From NCBI GenBank assembly GCA_001247695.2, contig LGRX02033558.1, positions 1 to 64,000 on the forward strand: a DNA stretch of 64,000 nt. The letters are read 5' to 3'. Source of the DNA: Cymbomonas tetramitiformis. Lineage: Eukaryota > Chlorophyta > Pyramimonadophyceae > Pyramimonadales > Pyramimonadaceae. Made by a program: the position numbers and the translations under genes. The notes beneath the pieces are model-generated. The model saw nothing but the letters and a program-made list of their open reading frames with translations. It was not told the DNA's origin and searched no databases. Positions 20,762-31,145 of this stretch are shown piece after piece; the stretch's first letter is position 1; each line of letters starts with the position of its first letter.

Positions 20762-23700
20762 TCTCGATGCTTGTCACGCTCCACCTGCTGCTCGGCCACG
20801 CTGGCCATCAGGTCCTCGAATCTGGTGGTGCACGCCAACCTGGGGAGTCTCATCTCTGAATCTTTGGCAGGCGGACTCCAGGCAGGCACATCCACGCGCG
20901 CTGCTGGGGTTGCGCCCTCCTTCACGAAGTGGTTCTCATGCCTCTGACGATACTGCGCCATGGTGTAGAGCTGCCACTCTTTCTTCTTCTTCTTCTTGGT
21001 TCCAGCCTTCTGTCGCTGGGCTCCAATTCCTTCTGCACCTTTCTGCCCTTGCGAGCACATTATCCGCAGCTTCTCCTCCCAGTCACGATGGGTCATAGTC
21101 TTCGCCACCTGCTGGGTATATGCATTCGAATTCTCGACCCATTCCGCCAGCAAAGCTTGCCTCTGCTGAAGGTCCGACCTCTCGTGGTCTGCCCAGTTGT
21201 TGTCTACAGCGATGGGCTGTCCTGGGGAATTCTCTGCCTCTGGGGATTCCTCGCTGTGAGGGAGCCCCTTCCTGCTCGCTTCTGCGACCGCCATCAACAG
21301 CTCCATTGCCCTGCGATCCATGGCCAGGCCCAGAATGCTTGCCAATTCTACGTCGTTCAGGCCATCGGCCATGCGTAGCTCACTTGCGCTGTAGCCCATG
21401 GCTCGCGCCTTCTCGTCGAGGTTCACTTCTCGAGATTCTTCCTCGGCGTCTTCATCGTCCTGGTTGCGCACCACGGTGCCCATTCTCGCTCTCCTAAACG
21501 CTCTTGACCCTTGCGTCGCCATGATGGTGGGAAGTGCCCTCAATGGTTCTCCCACCACGTTCACCACGTAGTGAGGCGCGCGGTCTGTCCTTATTACTGG
21601 CCTGGGATGCCAGCCCTTACATATGATTGACGATACAATTCGTCCTTCCGGTCTCACCACTTTGCTCATGACGGAGCGAAACTGGTGGCTCTGGAACAAG
21701 TTGCTCCAATACGCTCGCAATCGGTGTGCGTAAGCGCCTGCTTGTGCTGCATCAAAGGACACTGGTCGACCAATGACGCTGGCGATGTACGGGAACACCT
21801 CGTCCCTGATCTTGGTTCCAGGTCTGTGTGACAACGGAGAAACGTTTTCCAGGATATAACCTGGAGGCCTCTGTCGCTGCAGCTGCTGGAGTGTGGACAG
21901 AAGCCTGACCACTTCATAAAACAATTTGCTGTGCCTGCCATCCAGGCCTGTGAGTGTTCCAGCAGGGGAAAGATCCTGGCATGGGAACCCACATACCATG
22001 ACCCACTGGCGTCCTTGAAGAGCTCCTGCTCGTATAAAGTCGGCACTGGTGGTCTCGCGCAGATCTTGGGGTAGAGCCCCAAACTCTATTGCACGGGGCG
22101 AAATGAGGTCAGGATATCGTCTTAGCAATGCCGTGCACCTGGCCCTGGCAACTGTTCGACTGCTCGGGGATATGTCCTGATACAGGTAGCGATCCACCTT
22201 CATCCCACTGCGGAGCAACATCTCTAGCCCAGCACAGAGGCCTCCACATGGCTCGTAGCACACCACGCCTTCCTCCCGAGCTTGCGAGAAGAACCGCCTG
22301 CCCAGCACCCTGGTGTCCACCTTCTCAGGCTTCAAGATGCGCTCGCCGTCAAAGTACTCATTGCTGTACACAGCAGGGCTTCCCTCGCCGTGCGTGCCTC
22401 GCGTAGGCCTGACCAGGCTCAACGCCTTCCAAGCTGCTCTGGCTAGCCTTCCAGAGTCGGTCACCAGCTCAGGCAAGTCAGTGTCGAACATGTCCCCATG
22501 ATTGCATTCTAATTCCTCGCGGTGGTGCAAGTCGAACAAACGATGCACTGGTCCCGTGCCCAGCTGCTCCATGGCAGCCATCTTGCAGTAGTTGGCAACC
22601 TGTACCTCTGGCGTGGCCTCTTCCCCTGGGAAAGCATCCCCAGCCAACATAAAGCACAAGTGGTCACAGAAGTCCTTCGTGTGAACTTCCCCCACGCCTG
22701 CGTGTAACGCAGTCACCTTCTCCCTCTCATGCCTCGCTCCAGTCTCATCTGTCGTGGACGGCAGTGGGTAGCGAGACGGCACGTCAGCGTTGCTGTTCTT
22801 GGCACCTGGACGATACTTCACAGTGAAGTCGAACTCCTGCAAACTGATTGCCCAGCGTAGGTGTTGCCCTTGGAGATCGGCCTTCTCCATCAGGGTGGTG
22901 AGCGGTGAGTGGTCGGTCACCAAAGTGAAGTGGACTCCATGCAAGTACTGCCTCAGCGTGCGCACTGCCCATACCACTGCGAGCATCTCCCCCTTGAAAC
23001 TGGCGTACTGTCTCTCCGTTTTACTCAGAGATCGGCTGATTGCCATACAAATGTACTCCTTCCCATCATCGTCCTTCTGGCCCAGCACTGCGCCAATGCC
23101 ATAGGTGCTCCAATCGGTGTACAATATGAGGGGTCTATCATAGTCGATAGGCCTCAGACACCTCCCAGAACAGAGAGCATCCTTCAATTCTTGAAGTGCT
23201 CGATCTTGCTCCTTCCCCCAGGCTCCCTTGACGTCAGTGACCTCCTTTTTAAGCAGGTCATTGAGAGGGCGGGCCATCTCAGAGTAGTTTGGCCCCCCTG
23301 GCTCACCCACCAAGCCCTTGTAGTAGTTCATCATGCCCAAGATCGAGCGGAGCCCAGTCTTGTCCTGGGGGCTTGGAAGCTCCTGGATGGCCTTGCATTT
23401 AGCTTCTTGCGCGCCAATGGAGTTGTGACCAATGCGATAGCCCAGAAAGTCCACCGTGGCTGCACCGAAGGTACTCTTGCCTGCATGCAAACGGATGCCA
23501 GCGTCCCCCAAGGTGCGAAGTACGTCCTCAACGTCCTTCAGATGCTGCTCAGGCGTGGAATCCGTGTAGACCACTACGTCGTCGACGTATGCCACCGTGC
23601 AATGCTGCAAGTGACGTAACTCGTAGTCCATGATTCTTACGAATGCAGAAGTAGCTCCAGCTGCACCGAAAGGCATCGAGGTGTACTGGTACAGCTGATT

Positions 23701-25404
23701 CTTCCACCAAAACGCCGTCTTGCTCCTGTCCTCTTCCGTGGCCATGGGAATCTGGTGGAAGGCTTTAGTGGCATCCAGCGTGGTCTTGAACTTGGCCTTC
23801 GCCACCTTCTGGTAGAGCTCCTCTGGTCGGTGTGGCAGCGTATTGTCTTTGAGGGAGTGCCGGTTGACACCCCTGAGGTCCACGCAGAACCTCGTCTGGG
23901 TCCACAGGCCAGTCTCGTGGTCTTTCTTGCCAGCTACGACCACGTTGCTCGCATGCCTGCAATGCTTGGCTGCTGGCTCTATGAAGCCATACTCCAAAAG
24001 TTCCTTGCAACGAATGTCGATGATTTCCTGCTCGCCCGGACTGTACTTCCTGGGTCTCTGGTAGGCGGCCTTGGATTCGTCTACAAACGGAATGGAGAAC
24101 GTGTTGTGCTCCGCCTTGCCCTTGTAGCCTGTCAGATCGTGAGGACTGTTGGCAAAGGTGGTCTTGCACCTGCGAAGGACATTCCGCATTTCCTCCCAGT
24201 GCTCCTCCTTGAAGTCAGGATGTCCTCCAAACGTGGCATTGAGCTCAGTGTCGAGCCACGCTGCCTCGTCCTTGGTCACTGTCGTGTCACCTAGAGGTTG
24301 AAGCTCGTCCAACACGGTGTACGGCAAGACCTCATCCTGCTCCGCGACGTTGGCCACCCAGCCCGGCTCCCATTGCCTTGAGGACTGCTGAGCCTCCCAA
24401 GAAGTGCAAGGGGACGAACCCCAGGCGCTGCGTGTGGGTGACGTGACATCACACGTAGGCGCACACTCGGTCATCTTGCCAGCGACCCACAAGATTCCGC
24501 ACAAAAGCAGAAAAAATCGCAAAATTCGATTGAAATGCACTGCGGCTACCGGCGAGTTCGAAGCGAAGAAGCACGCCATTACTCTCCACCCCCCGTGCGC
24601 CAAGCGAGTACTCCCACCAGCGGCGGTGGAGACCACGACTGCGAGGACAAGCGCCATGTAGGCGGCTTGCGCGATGCGATGAAGTCGGAGATTGCGCCGA
24701 AGCTGCGTCCAGCGCGCGGCGAAGCGAGGCTTGTCCAACCTGGCCGGCAAAGCGGGCAGGCACCCGCGGCCCAACAAGAAGATTTGGGACCAACGCAGGG
24801 ACGGAATAGTCCATCCACGGCCACGTCGAATGTGACCTGCGTCCAGCGGGTCGTGCACGACACAGGAGGCGTGGTACGCCACGTCCTCAGCGTAAATGCT
24901 GGTACAAACCCAAAGCCAGGCGAGGACCACGAGGAGGAGGGCAGCCGCACACTGCGACCAGCATGCCAAGGAAATGACCACCCCCCGAAGGGGCACCACC
25001 ATCCAACCTTCTGCACGAACACGGTGCACGCCAGCATAGATGCCCGTGGCGCGCACGATAAGCAACCCAACGTACCATACGCAGGCGAGAGCCCATAAGA
25101 CCCAAATGTCGTAATACGCACGACGGGGATAACGTCGAACAGACGACCACCATACTGGCAGCTGGCGCAAAAACGAGGCCACGCAGCGCCTCCACCAAAC
25201 TTGAAAAGGGCACCATGATAAGTGCCATGTCATCGCCTCCCACATCGCCCACACGGCGGCCATGGGAACGGGACCACGTCCCAGCCACCACCAAACCACT
25301 GCACTGCCTGCAAACGAGATACACGCCCGCAGGACACCTGGCCTCAAGTGGACCGCCTGTGCAGGCAGCCCACGGCCACAGCGTTGGTCGCTCACCAGGG
25401 CCAC
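20722..25404 (-). CDS. G1 ORF2: hydrophobic N-region, reverse transcriptase, RNase H, DNMT3-like cytosine methyltransferase
   Basis: 1,560 codons from a GTG at 25404; it overlaps ORF1 by 13 bases in the -1 frame, so ribosomal frameshifting is the likely route. Residues ~1-330 contain five or six hydrophobic segments (for example YDIWVLWALACVWYVGLLIV). Reverse transcriptase follows, with FCVDLRGVN, TSMPFGAAGA and the catalytic YVDDVVV (~605). RNase H shows TDWSTYGIGAVLG (~763), FKGEMLAVVWA (~803) and TDHSPL (~830). After a linker comes a C5-cytosine methyltransferase: motif I CYEPCGGLCAGLEMLL (~1050), the catalytic PCQ in GFPCQDLSPAG (~1140), ENV (~1186) and HRLRAYWSNL (~1228). VDRYLYQDI and KLFYEVVRLL resemble DNMT3 and not DNMT1. 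The Cys nucleophile and ENV Glu are present, so activity is plausible. Confidence 0.92.
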   Translation of the reverse strand: MALVSDQRCGRGLPAQAVHLRPGVLRACISFAGSAVVWWWLGRGPVPMAAVWAMWEAMTWHLSWCPFQVWWRRCVASFLRQLPVWWSSVRRYPRRAYYDIWVLWALACVWYVGLLIVRATGIYAGVHRVRAEGWMVVPLRGVVISLACWSQCAAALLLVVLAWLWVCTSIYAEDVAYHASCVVHDPLDAGHIRRGRGWTIPSLRWSQIFLLGRGCLPALPARLDKPRFAARWTQLRRNLRLHRIAQAAYMALVLAVVVSTAAGGSTRLAHGGWRVMACFFASNSPVAAVHFNRILRFFLLLCGILWVAGKMTECAPTCDVTSPTRSAWGSSPCTSWEAQQSSRQWEPGWVANVAEQDEVLPYTVLDELQPLGDTTVTKDEAAWLDTELNATFGGHPDFKEEHWEEMRNVLRRCKTTFANSPHDLTGYKGKAEHNTFSIPFVDESKAAYQRPRKYSPGEQEIIDIRCKELLEYGFIEPAAKHCRHASNVVVAGKKDHETGLWTQTRFCVDLRGVNRHSLKDNTLPHRPEELYQKVAKAKFKTTLDATKAFHQIPMATEEDRSKTAFWWKNQLYQYTSMPFGAAGATSAFVRIMDYELRHLQHCTVAYVDDVVVYTDSTPEQHLKDVEDVLRTLGDAGIRLHAGKSTFGAATVDFLGYRIGHNSIGAQEAKCKAIQELPSPQDKTGLRSILGMMNYYKGLVGEPGGPNYSEMARPLNDLLKKEVTDVKGAWGKEQDRALQELKDALCSGRCLRPIDYDRPLILYTDWSTYGIGAVLGQKDDDGKEYICMAISRSLSKTERQYASFKGEMLAVVWAVRTLRQYLHGVHFTLVTDHSPLTTLMEKADLQGQHLRWAISLQEFDFTVKYRPGAKNSNADVPSRYPLPSTTDETGARHEREKVTALHAGVGEVHTKDFCDHLCFMLAGDAFPGEEATPEVQVANYCKMAAMEQLGTGPVHRLFDLHHREELECNHGDMFDTDLPELVTDSGRLARAAWKALSLVRPTRGTHGEGSPAVYSNEYFDGERILKPEKVDTRVLGRRFFSQAREEGVVCYEPCGGLCAGLEMLLRSGMKVDRYLYQDISPSSRTVARARCTALLRRYPDLISPRAIEFGALPQDLRETTSADFIRAGALQGRQWVMVCGFPCQDLSPAGTLTGLDGRHSKLFYEVVRLLSTLQQLQRQRPPGYILENVSPLSHRPGTKIRDEVFPYIASVIGRPVSFDAAQAGAYAHRLRAYWSNLFQSHQFRSVMSKVVRPEGRIVSSIICKGWHPRPVIRTDRAPHYVVNVVGEPLRALPTIMATQGSRAFRRARMGTVVRNQDDEDAEEESREVNLDEKARAMGYSASELRMADGLNDVELASILGLAMDRRAMELLMAVAEASRKGLPHSEESPEAENSPGQPIAVDNNWADHERSDLQQRQALLAEWVENSNAYTQQVAKTMTHRDWEEKLRIMCSQGQKGAEGIGAQRQKAGTKKKKKKEWQLYTMAQYRQRHENHFVKEGATPAARVDVPAWSPPAKDSEMRLPRLACTTRFEDLMASVAEQQVERDKHRDELYTMMHGASDG

Positions 25405-28400
25405 CCGCCCGCTGTGCCCGGGGAGCCCTGCTGAAAATGCGTTTGTCTCTGCGCCTCACGCTGTTCGTCCGTATGGCGTTCGAACGCCTGCGTCACCTCG
25501 CTGCATATCGAAACAGCTGGAGAAGGAGGACACTGCGAGGTAAGACCGGCCGGCATCCTAGACGCCCTTGGCGCCTGGACGACATGGGTGGCAGTCCCAT
25601 GACGACCGACAGAAGGGGCAGACGAGCGCGCAGCACCGCCCGCGCCCAGCTGATGCTCATACGTTCGGCTGGAAGGCTGGCCCTGACGACGTGCAGGGGG
25701 GTCGCGAACCTCGTGCACATTCCTCCGCCAGATCGTATCCATGTGCTCGGGTCTCTCAGCCACGAGAGCCTGATGGGCGAGCGGTGGCGGCGGCGGCGGG
25801 AGACGAAGTGCCTCCAAGGCCCCCAGGGCGGGGAGCAACCACGGCGCGGCCGTTTCCCTGGTCCCCCACTGCAAGCCTGTGAACTTCCGGTCGTCCTGCT
25901 CGAAATACTCATTCGTGAACTCAGCGTGCCAAGGAAGACACCGCTCGTCCTCCAGAAAGATGTAGTACACGGGTGTGGCATTTGGGTGCGCCATGCAGCG
26001 CAGCACGTGTGCCGCCCCAATCTCCACGTAGCTACACAGCGAGCACGCGACGTTCCTTGCATGTCCCCCCGGCAGCCGGTGCCCTGAGTCACGGTGCGAC
26101 AGATCAGCCCAGGCTGAAATCATGGCCTCCAGGAGGCTGGAAGACGTAGTCTGTCCCCCAAGAGGGAGACGCCAGCCATTGTTCCCGCACGCGATGGTCT
26201 TGTTATGCTTCTTCTCAACTTTGCTGGTGATGCCCGGATGTCTCCGCAGCCTGAGACCCCGCTCCTTGTTGCACACGCCAAGCTGGTACATGACGCGCTG
26301 GCCTCTGCACCGGTCATAGAACGTTATGCCAAACCGTATCATAAAGACAGTGAGGTTGCGGCGATCCTTCAAGGCGCTAACTTCCGCCACGGACAGAAAT
26401 CTGCACACTGAACTGGCGGACGTGGTGGCCATTCGTGCGGCATCCCAATCTGACCCTGCTGGAGATGGAGGCGCCCTCACAGGGGACCGAGGCAGGCGAC
26501 CCTCCCGTGGTGGACTCGGAGGCGTAGGAGGCGGGCCCCCCGGGGAAAGTGATCGGGAATCACGTGGGACACGCATTGAGTTCGCCCACGAGCCAATATT
26601 GGTGAAGGCGGGCGATGCAGGGGGCGACACCAAGTCCTCGGGCCCATGGCTGTCGGATGAAGGCGACGGTGTACGGCAGTATGCGATGTGCGCAAAGCGC
26701 GATGGCGAGTGGTCACTGGACCTGGCTTGAGATGGCCCTGCGACAGCTCGGGATGGTCGTGCAATGTGCGACGAGCGAGGTGGCGAGTGGCTGCCGGACC
26801 TGGCTCGGGATGGTCCTGCGCCTGCGGCAGAAGCAGGTGGCTGCGCAGGGGCTCGCTTCGTGAGCCTCATGTTGACCATGTTGTTGGGCGGTGGTGGCCT
26901 ACGCTCCGCATCTGCCTCGAGTGCATCATGGCCCTGCTGCCTGGTGTTGGCCGCCTTGAGCATTTGCCTCATTTCCCCCAGGCGCACGTACTCCTGAGCA
27001 GCGGCATTCTCGGAGAATACCCTGCCAGTTCCCCCAATACCATCCCCCACCGGGTAGTACTTGGTGCTCGAACCCAGGGTGTCGAGCTCCAGAGGTGGCG
27101 CTTCGCTGCCACGTAAATTGTACTGTCGGAGGATGCCAACCGAGAGGGACTCCATGTCCACCGGGCAAAGGTATCTGAGCAGCTGGTACGTCCAGACACC
27201 AGTGCTCTCGTACCAATGAGGGAGCTGAAGCTCGTTCAGCAACTCCTCACTGTTGTACACGAGTGCATGATCCAGCGTGCAGCGCATCAGCTCGAGGTAC
27301 TGCGTGGCTGCGCTCGGTTGCACACAGAGGACGCGCTCCTTCAGATCCCACATGAGGGTGCCAGCGACCTCACCACTGGGGTACTGGAACAACTCCTGGA
27401 GTGTGTGCTGCAGTCGCTGGATTGGGTTGAGGCTATCGAACGCTCTGCCTTCCTCCCTGGGCTTGACGACGCCCTGCTTGTTGGCAGGGGACGGCACGTG
27501 TGTCATGTAGCTCCCCTTGAGCACCCAGAGGTCCTTCTCCTCATCGTGATCCAGCTTCTGGTCCACATACAGCCAGTTAGGGGGCATCAGTTGGTCCACC
27601 GTCACCCACTTCTGCTCGAGACAACGGACGAACTCCACGCAGACGTGTTCCTGGGAAGGTTTGGCTGGCATGTCCTCGGGGAGGTCTTGAAGGATGCGGC
27701 AAAGACGCGCAACATGGTGCCGGTCCAGATACAGTCTCTGATCCGCCCAGTTGTGGTCAAGACGAACGTCCAGAGACGGACGACCCCCAGCCACCTGGCC
27801 ATCAGTGACCCACTTCGTGCGTCCACCCACCCAGGGGTTCGGTTCTGCGTAAAGTTGTGTAAGCATGCGTTCCGACACTGCCCGTGCACTGGGCGTCAGC
27901 AACGCCAGGTGGCTCCTTCGACCTCCTTCAAGAGAACATGTGTGACTGCGACACCTCTCCTCGATCTCCGCGCGTGTGGCGACTCGTGGTCTAGGGCGCG
28001 CAGCAGGTGGCCCTGACGAAGGCGCTGGAGACCTCACTGGTGAATCATAGCCGTCATGGATGTGCTCAGACTGAATCCCAGAGGCAGCAAACCTCTCCTC
28101 CCTCGTGCTCAAGGGTGGGTGCCCTAGCCATTCGCACTCCGTCCCCTGCCCAAAGATCTCTGATTGCAAACACACCACTGGGTCCACCCTCCTGGGCTGG
28201 TGAGGACGCCTGGGTGATGTCATGTCGACCAACGGAAGAACCACCTGAGCATCCATGCCCAAAATCGTCGGCGCATGCGACACGGCCACGCAACTTCCAA
28301 GCTTGATGTCGATCATCAGGGAATTCTTCAGTGGCCCTGTGCCTATCAGCAGGTCCCAAGAGTTCTCGGGCTCGAAGGTCACGAAGGCGTACAGCCGGTG

Positions 28401-29525
28401 AAGCGTCATGTGTGGCGTGCCCGCAGCCAGTATGACATCCACGTAGCAATAATGCGTGAACTTCGTGGGGCTGTTGTCACACCTGGTGACCTTGGCGCCA
28501 GTGCTGGCCTCATAAACCGTGAGACCCAGCCGCCTTACGACAGCGATGGAGATGATGTTGCAGTTGGCGCCGGTGTCCATGAGGATTGCCCGGTATAGCA
28601 TAAGCTCACCACCAGATGACACCAACGCCAGCCCCTCATACAGGGTGGCATTCCTCAACTTGCAGATGGGCTGCACCTGAGCCATCAGTAGCACCTGCTC
28701 GTCGGTCAGGTGCTGCTTCATGATCTTTGCCCTCAGTGCGTCGTAGGCGAAGGTCTTGATGGTGCCAGCTCGTACATGTCCATGGTCACTGAAGTCAACC
28801 ACCCCCAGGTCGTCCACGCAGGCAGCGGCTGCACATTGAGCGGCGGCGCTGTCGACCACACCGTTGGGCATCTCGTCCAATGGCACCTCCTCGATCGCGC
28901 GGTGTCCTGCACCATCTGCCTCTCTTCTTACCCCTTGCGTCGCTGTGGCGTGCGTGTCCTCCAGCTCATGCTCGTTGACCTCGGTGGGTTGCTCGGTTGC
29001 ATCATTCGGACCCTTGCCCATAAGCTCCTCCAGCGCCAAAAGGTTCTCGATGTCCTTCGGGAGGTCGATGGCGTTCTGGGATATCAGGATGGCAGCAATC
29101 TGCGAGCAGGCGCGCACGGAGCTGCGAAGATTGGATGCCAACAGGTGGAACTTCCTGCTGAGTACGTTGGGAGGAACGGCTCTGGGCACCTGAGCGGCCC
29201 TGTCGAACTCCTCCGGCGTCTTGACCTGGAAGCTCTGCATCTTCTGGGTGCTGCCCAGGGCGACAGCGGCGCTGGCCTGGAGACTCGGTGCGTGACCGAT
29301 GCCACTACCATGACCATCTTCCAGCCCATCCTCAGCAGGGCAGTCCTGCTCATCCTCCTCGTATTCAGCCTGTTGGTTGAAGTGAGAGTCGTACTCAGTC
29401 TCCGCCTCACTGACCTCTGACCGGGCCTGTGCATCGGCGTCCTTGTCACCCTTCGTAGGTGCCCCTGTCTGGAGACCTGTCAGTTCTGCAGCGAGTTTCT
29501 CTTTAACCTCGGCACTGGCCGCCAC

Positions 29526-29556
<31 letters not shown>

Positions 29557-31145
29557 GGCTGCTTCTGCTTGGACTCAGGGAGCTTGAGCCACTCCTTGGT
29601 GGTGATCCCCATCTTGTGGTTATTGAAGCGGTGCGCGATGTTGTAGGCACGCATCTGGGCATTCTTGACCTCGTCCGGCCACTTGGAGTTCTGCCTGTCC
29701 TTGTGGAAGTTTGGCGGCACCCGGGCCTCACGACACCCCGTGTAGCAGCGCTCTGGAGAGTGGGGCAGGCGCGTGAAGCACCAATCACACTGGAACTTCT
29801 TCGAAGCATCAGGTGGTGGCACCTTGCTGTAAGTAGGCTTCTGACGCTCGGCATTGTTCGCTTCCCTCGCAGGCTTCTTGGCGTCGTCGCCACCATGCTG
29901 TGCTTGATCCTTCTTCTTGGGGTCCCTGCGTCTGTCCCCAGTCTTGGAGGCAGAACCCGAGCGCCTCATGGCTGACACTAGTGCAGCCAGGTCAAGCCCC
30001 ATCTGCCTGGCCTCGTAGCAGGAGTACACGCAGTTGAGCCTACGAACCAGCTCCTGCTGCAGTGTGAGAGCCCAAGCCTCCGCATCGTTCTTCAGCTTGT
30101 CCTGCACCTCCACGATCACCTCCAGGTCCTCCCATGTGACCTTGTTGGGGGCAGGATGGCTGACACGCAGCTGCTCGGACACGCGATCTCGGTATTCTTT
30201 GATGCGCAGGCCCTTGATGCATTCCTCGATGTCCCGCCTGACGACGGAGACCTCCACCCTCTTGCCGGTGTTGAGTGCTGCCTCCCTGCGACGACAGCTC
30301 TTCACGTAGGCGAGGCCGTCCTGCTCGTTGGTCTGCGGCTTGGCGATCAAGAGATCCTCCTTCTCTTTGGTGCCCTTCATCAAGAATTTAGCTTCAAGCT
30401 CTGCAATGAAAGCCCTCAAGGCCCAAAAGTAGTGAGAATCTTCAGTGCCATCTGGCCCCGTGAGACCCTTAGTGGAGGTTCCCTCGCCTGCCCACTCATC
30501 AGACTCCTCGCCATCAGCATCACCTTCCTCGAACACCTTACAAACTGCCCAGGTCGATCCTGGCGCCAGCTCATGAAAAGGAGGCTGCGCACAGCGCACT
30601 GATCCCTGGTAGGCGTCTCTCATGGTGAGATCCTTAAGGACATGACAAGCGTGTGAGGCCATGACGCCATCCTTCAGGTAGGCAGCGCACCACCAGTCAT
30701 AAGCGACTGAGGTGGAATGATCGTCCCCTGCTAGAAACGAGGGTAGGCTGTCCCACAACGATCTGAGGTCTGGTCCGGAGTCAGCGAAAGCCTTCTTCTG
30801 CTGCTGACTGAGCGCGTGGAAAGATGCTGACTTCATGTGCTTACGCTTCTTGGCCTCAAAAGCCCGCTGCACTTTCGCTACCATGTCAACGAAACGCCTA
30901 ATGAAGAGCGCTCTATCCTCATTCTTGCCACCAGTGTACTGGAGTTTGACATCCTCCTTGTCAAGTGCATGGCTATCCCTGTCATAGTAATCCATCTCGT
31001 CTACGTCGTCAAGCGCAAAGAGGAACTGATTCGCAGGCGCTGAGGCTGCTACTGCCGCTGCAAGTGCTGTCGCTGCGAGCGCTGTTGCTGCTGGTGATGG
31101 CGGTGCGGAGGGAGTGGTTTCTGAGCCCGACCCCTCTGCGCTCAT
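25392..31145 (-). CDS. G1 ORF1: Gag and aspartic protease with long unassigned C-terminal extension
   Basis: 1,917 codons from an ATG at 31145. The N-terminus is Ala/Ser-rich, followed by a helical Gag-like region. A zinc knuckle of the form C-x2-C-x5-H-x4-C lies at ~452 (CDWCFTRLPHSPERC). A polyglutamine tract coded by CAG repeats follows (~530-540). The retroviral-type protease shows MDTGANCNIIS (~857) and the flap-side partner DLLIGTG (~931). Residues ~1100-1917 are unusual for Gag-Pol: a conserved-looking globular stretch, a Ser/Pro/Arg-rich linker, and a Cys/His-containing segment (ACSLCSYVEIGAAHVLRC) that may bind zinc. I cannot assign a function to this extension. The stop at 25392 is read past in the -1 frame to make ORF2. 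Confidence 0.88.

Noticed and set aside
24887..25459. 190-codon minus-strand frame overlapping the ORF1/ORF2 junction
   Set aside because: It lies in the third frame, carries no motif, and ORF1 and ORF2 explain the region.
29520..29561. CAG/CTG repeat as a separate disease-type microsatellite locus
   Set aside because: It is an in-frame polyglutamine tract within the intact G1 ORF1.
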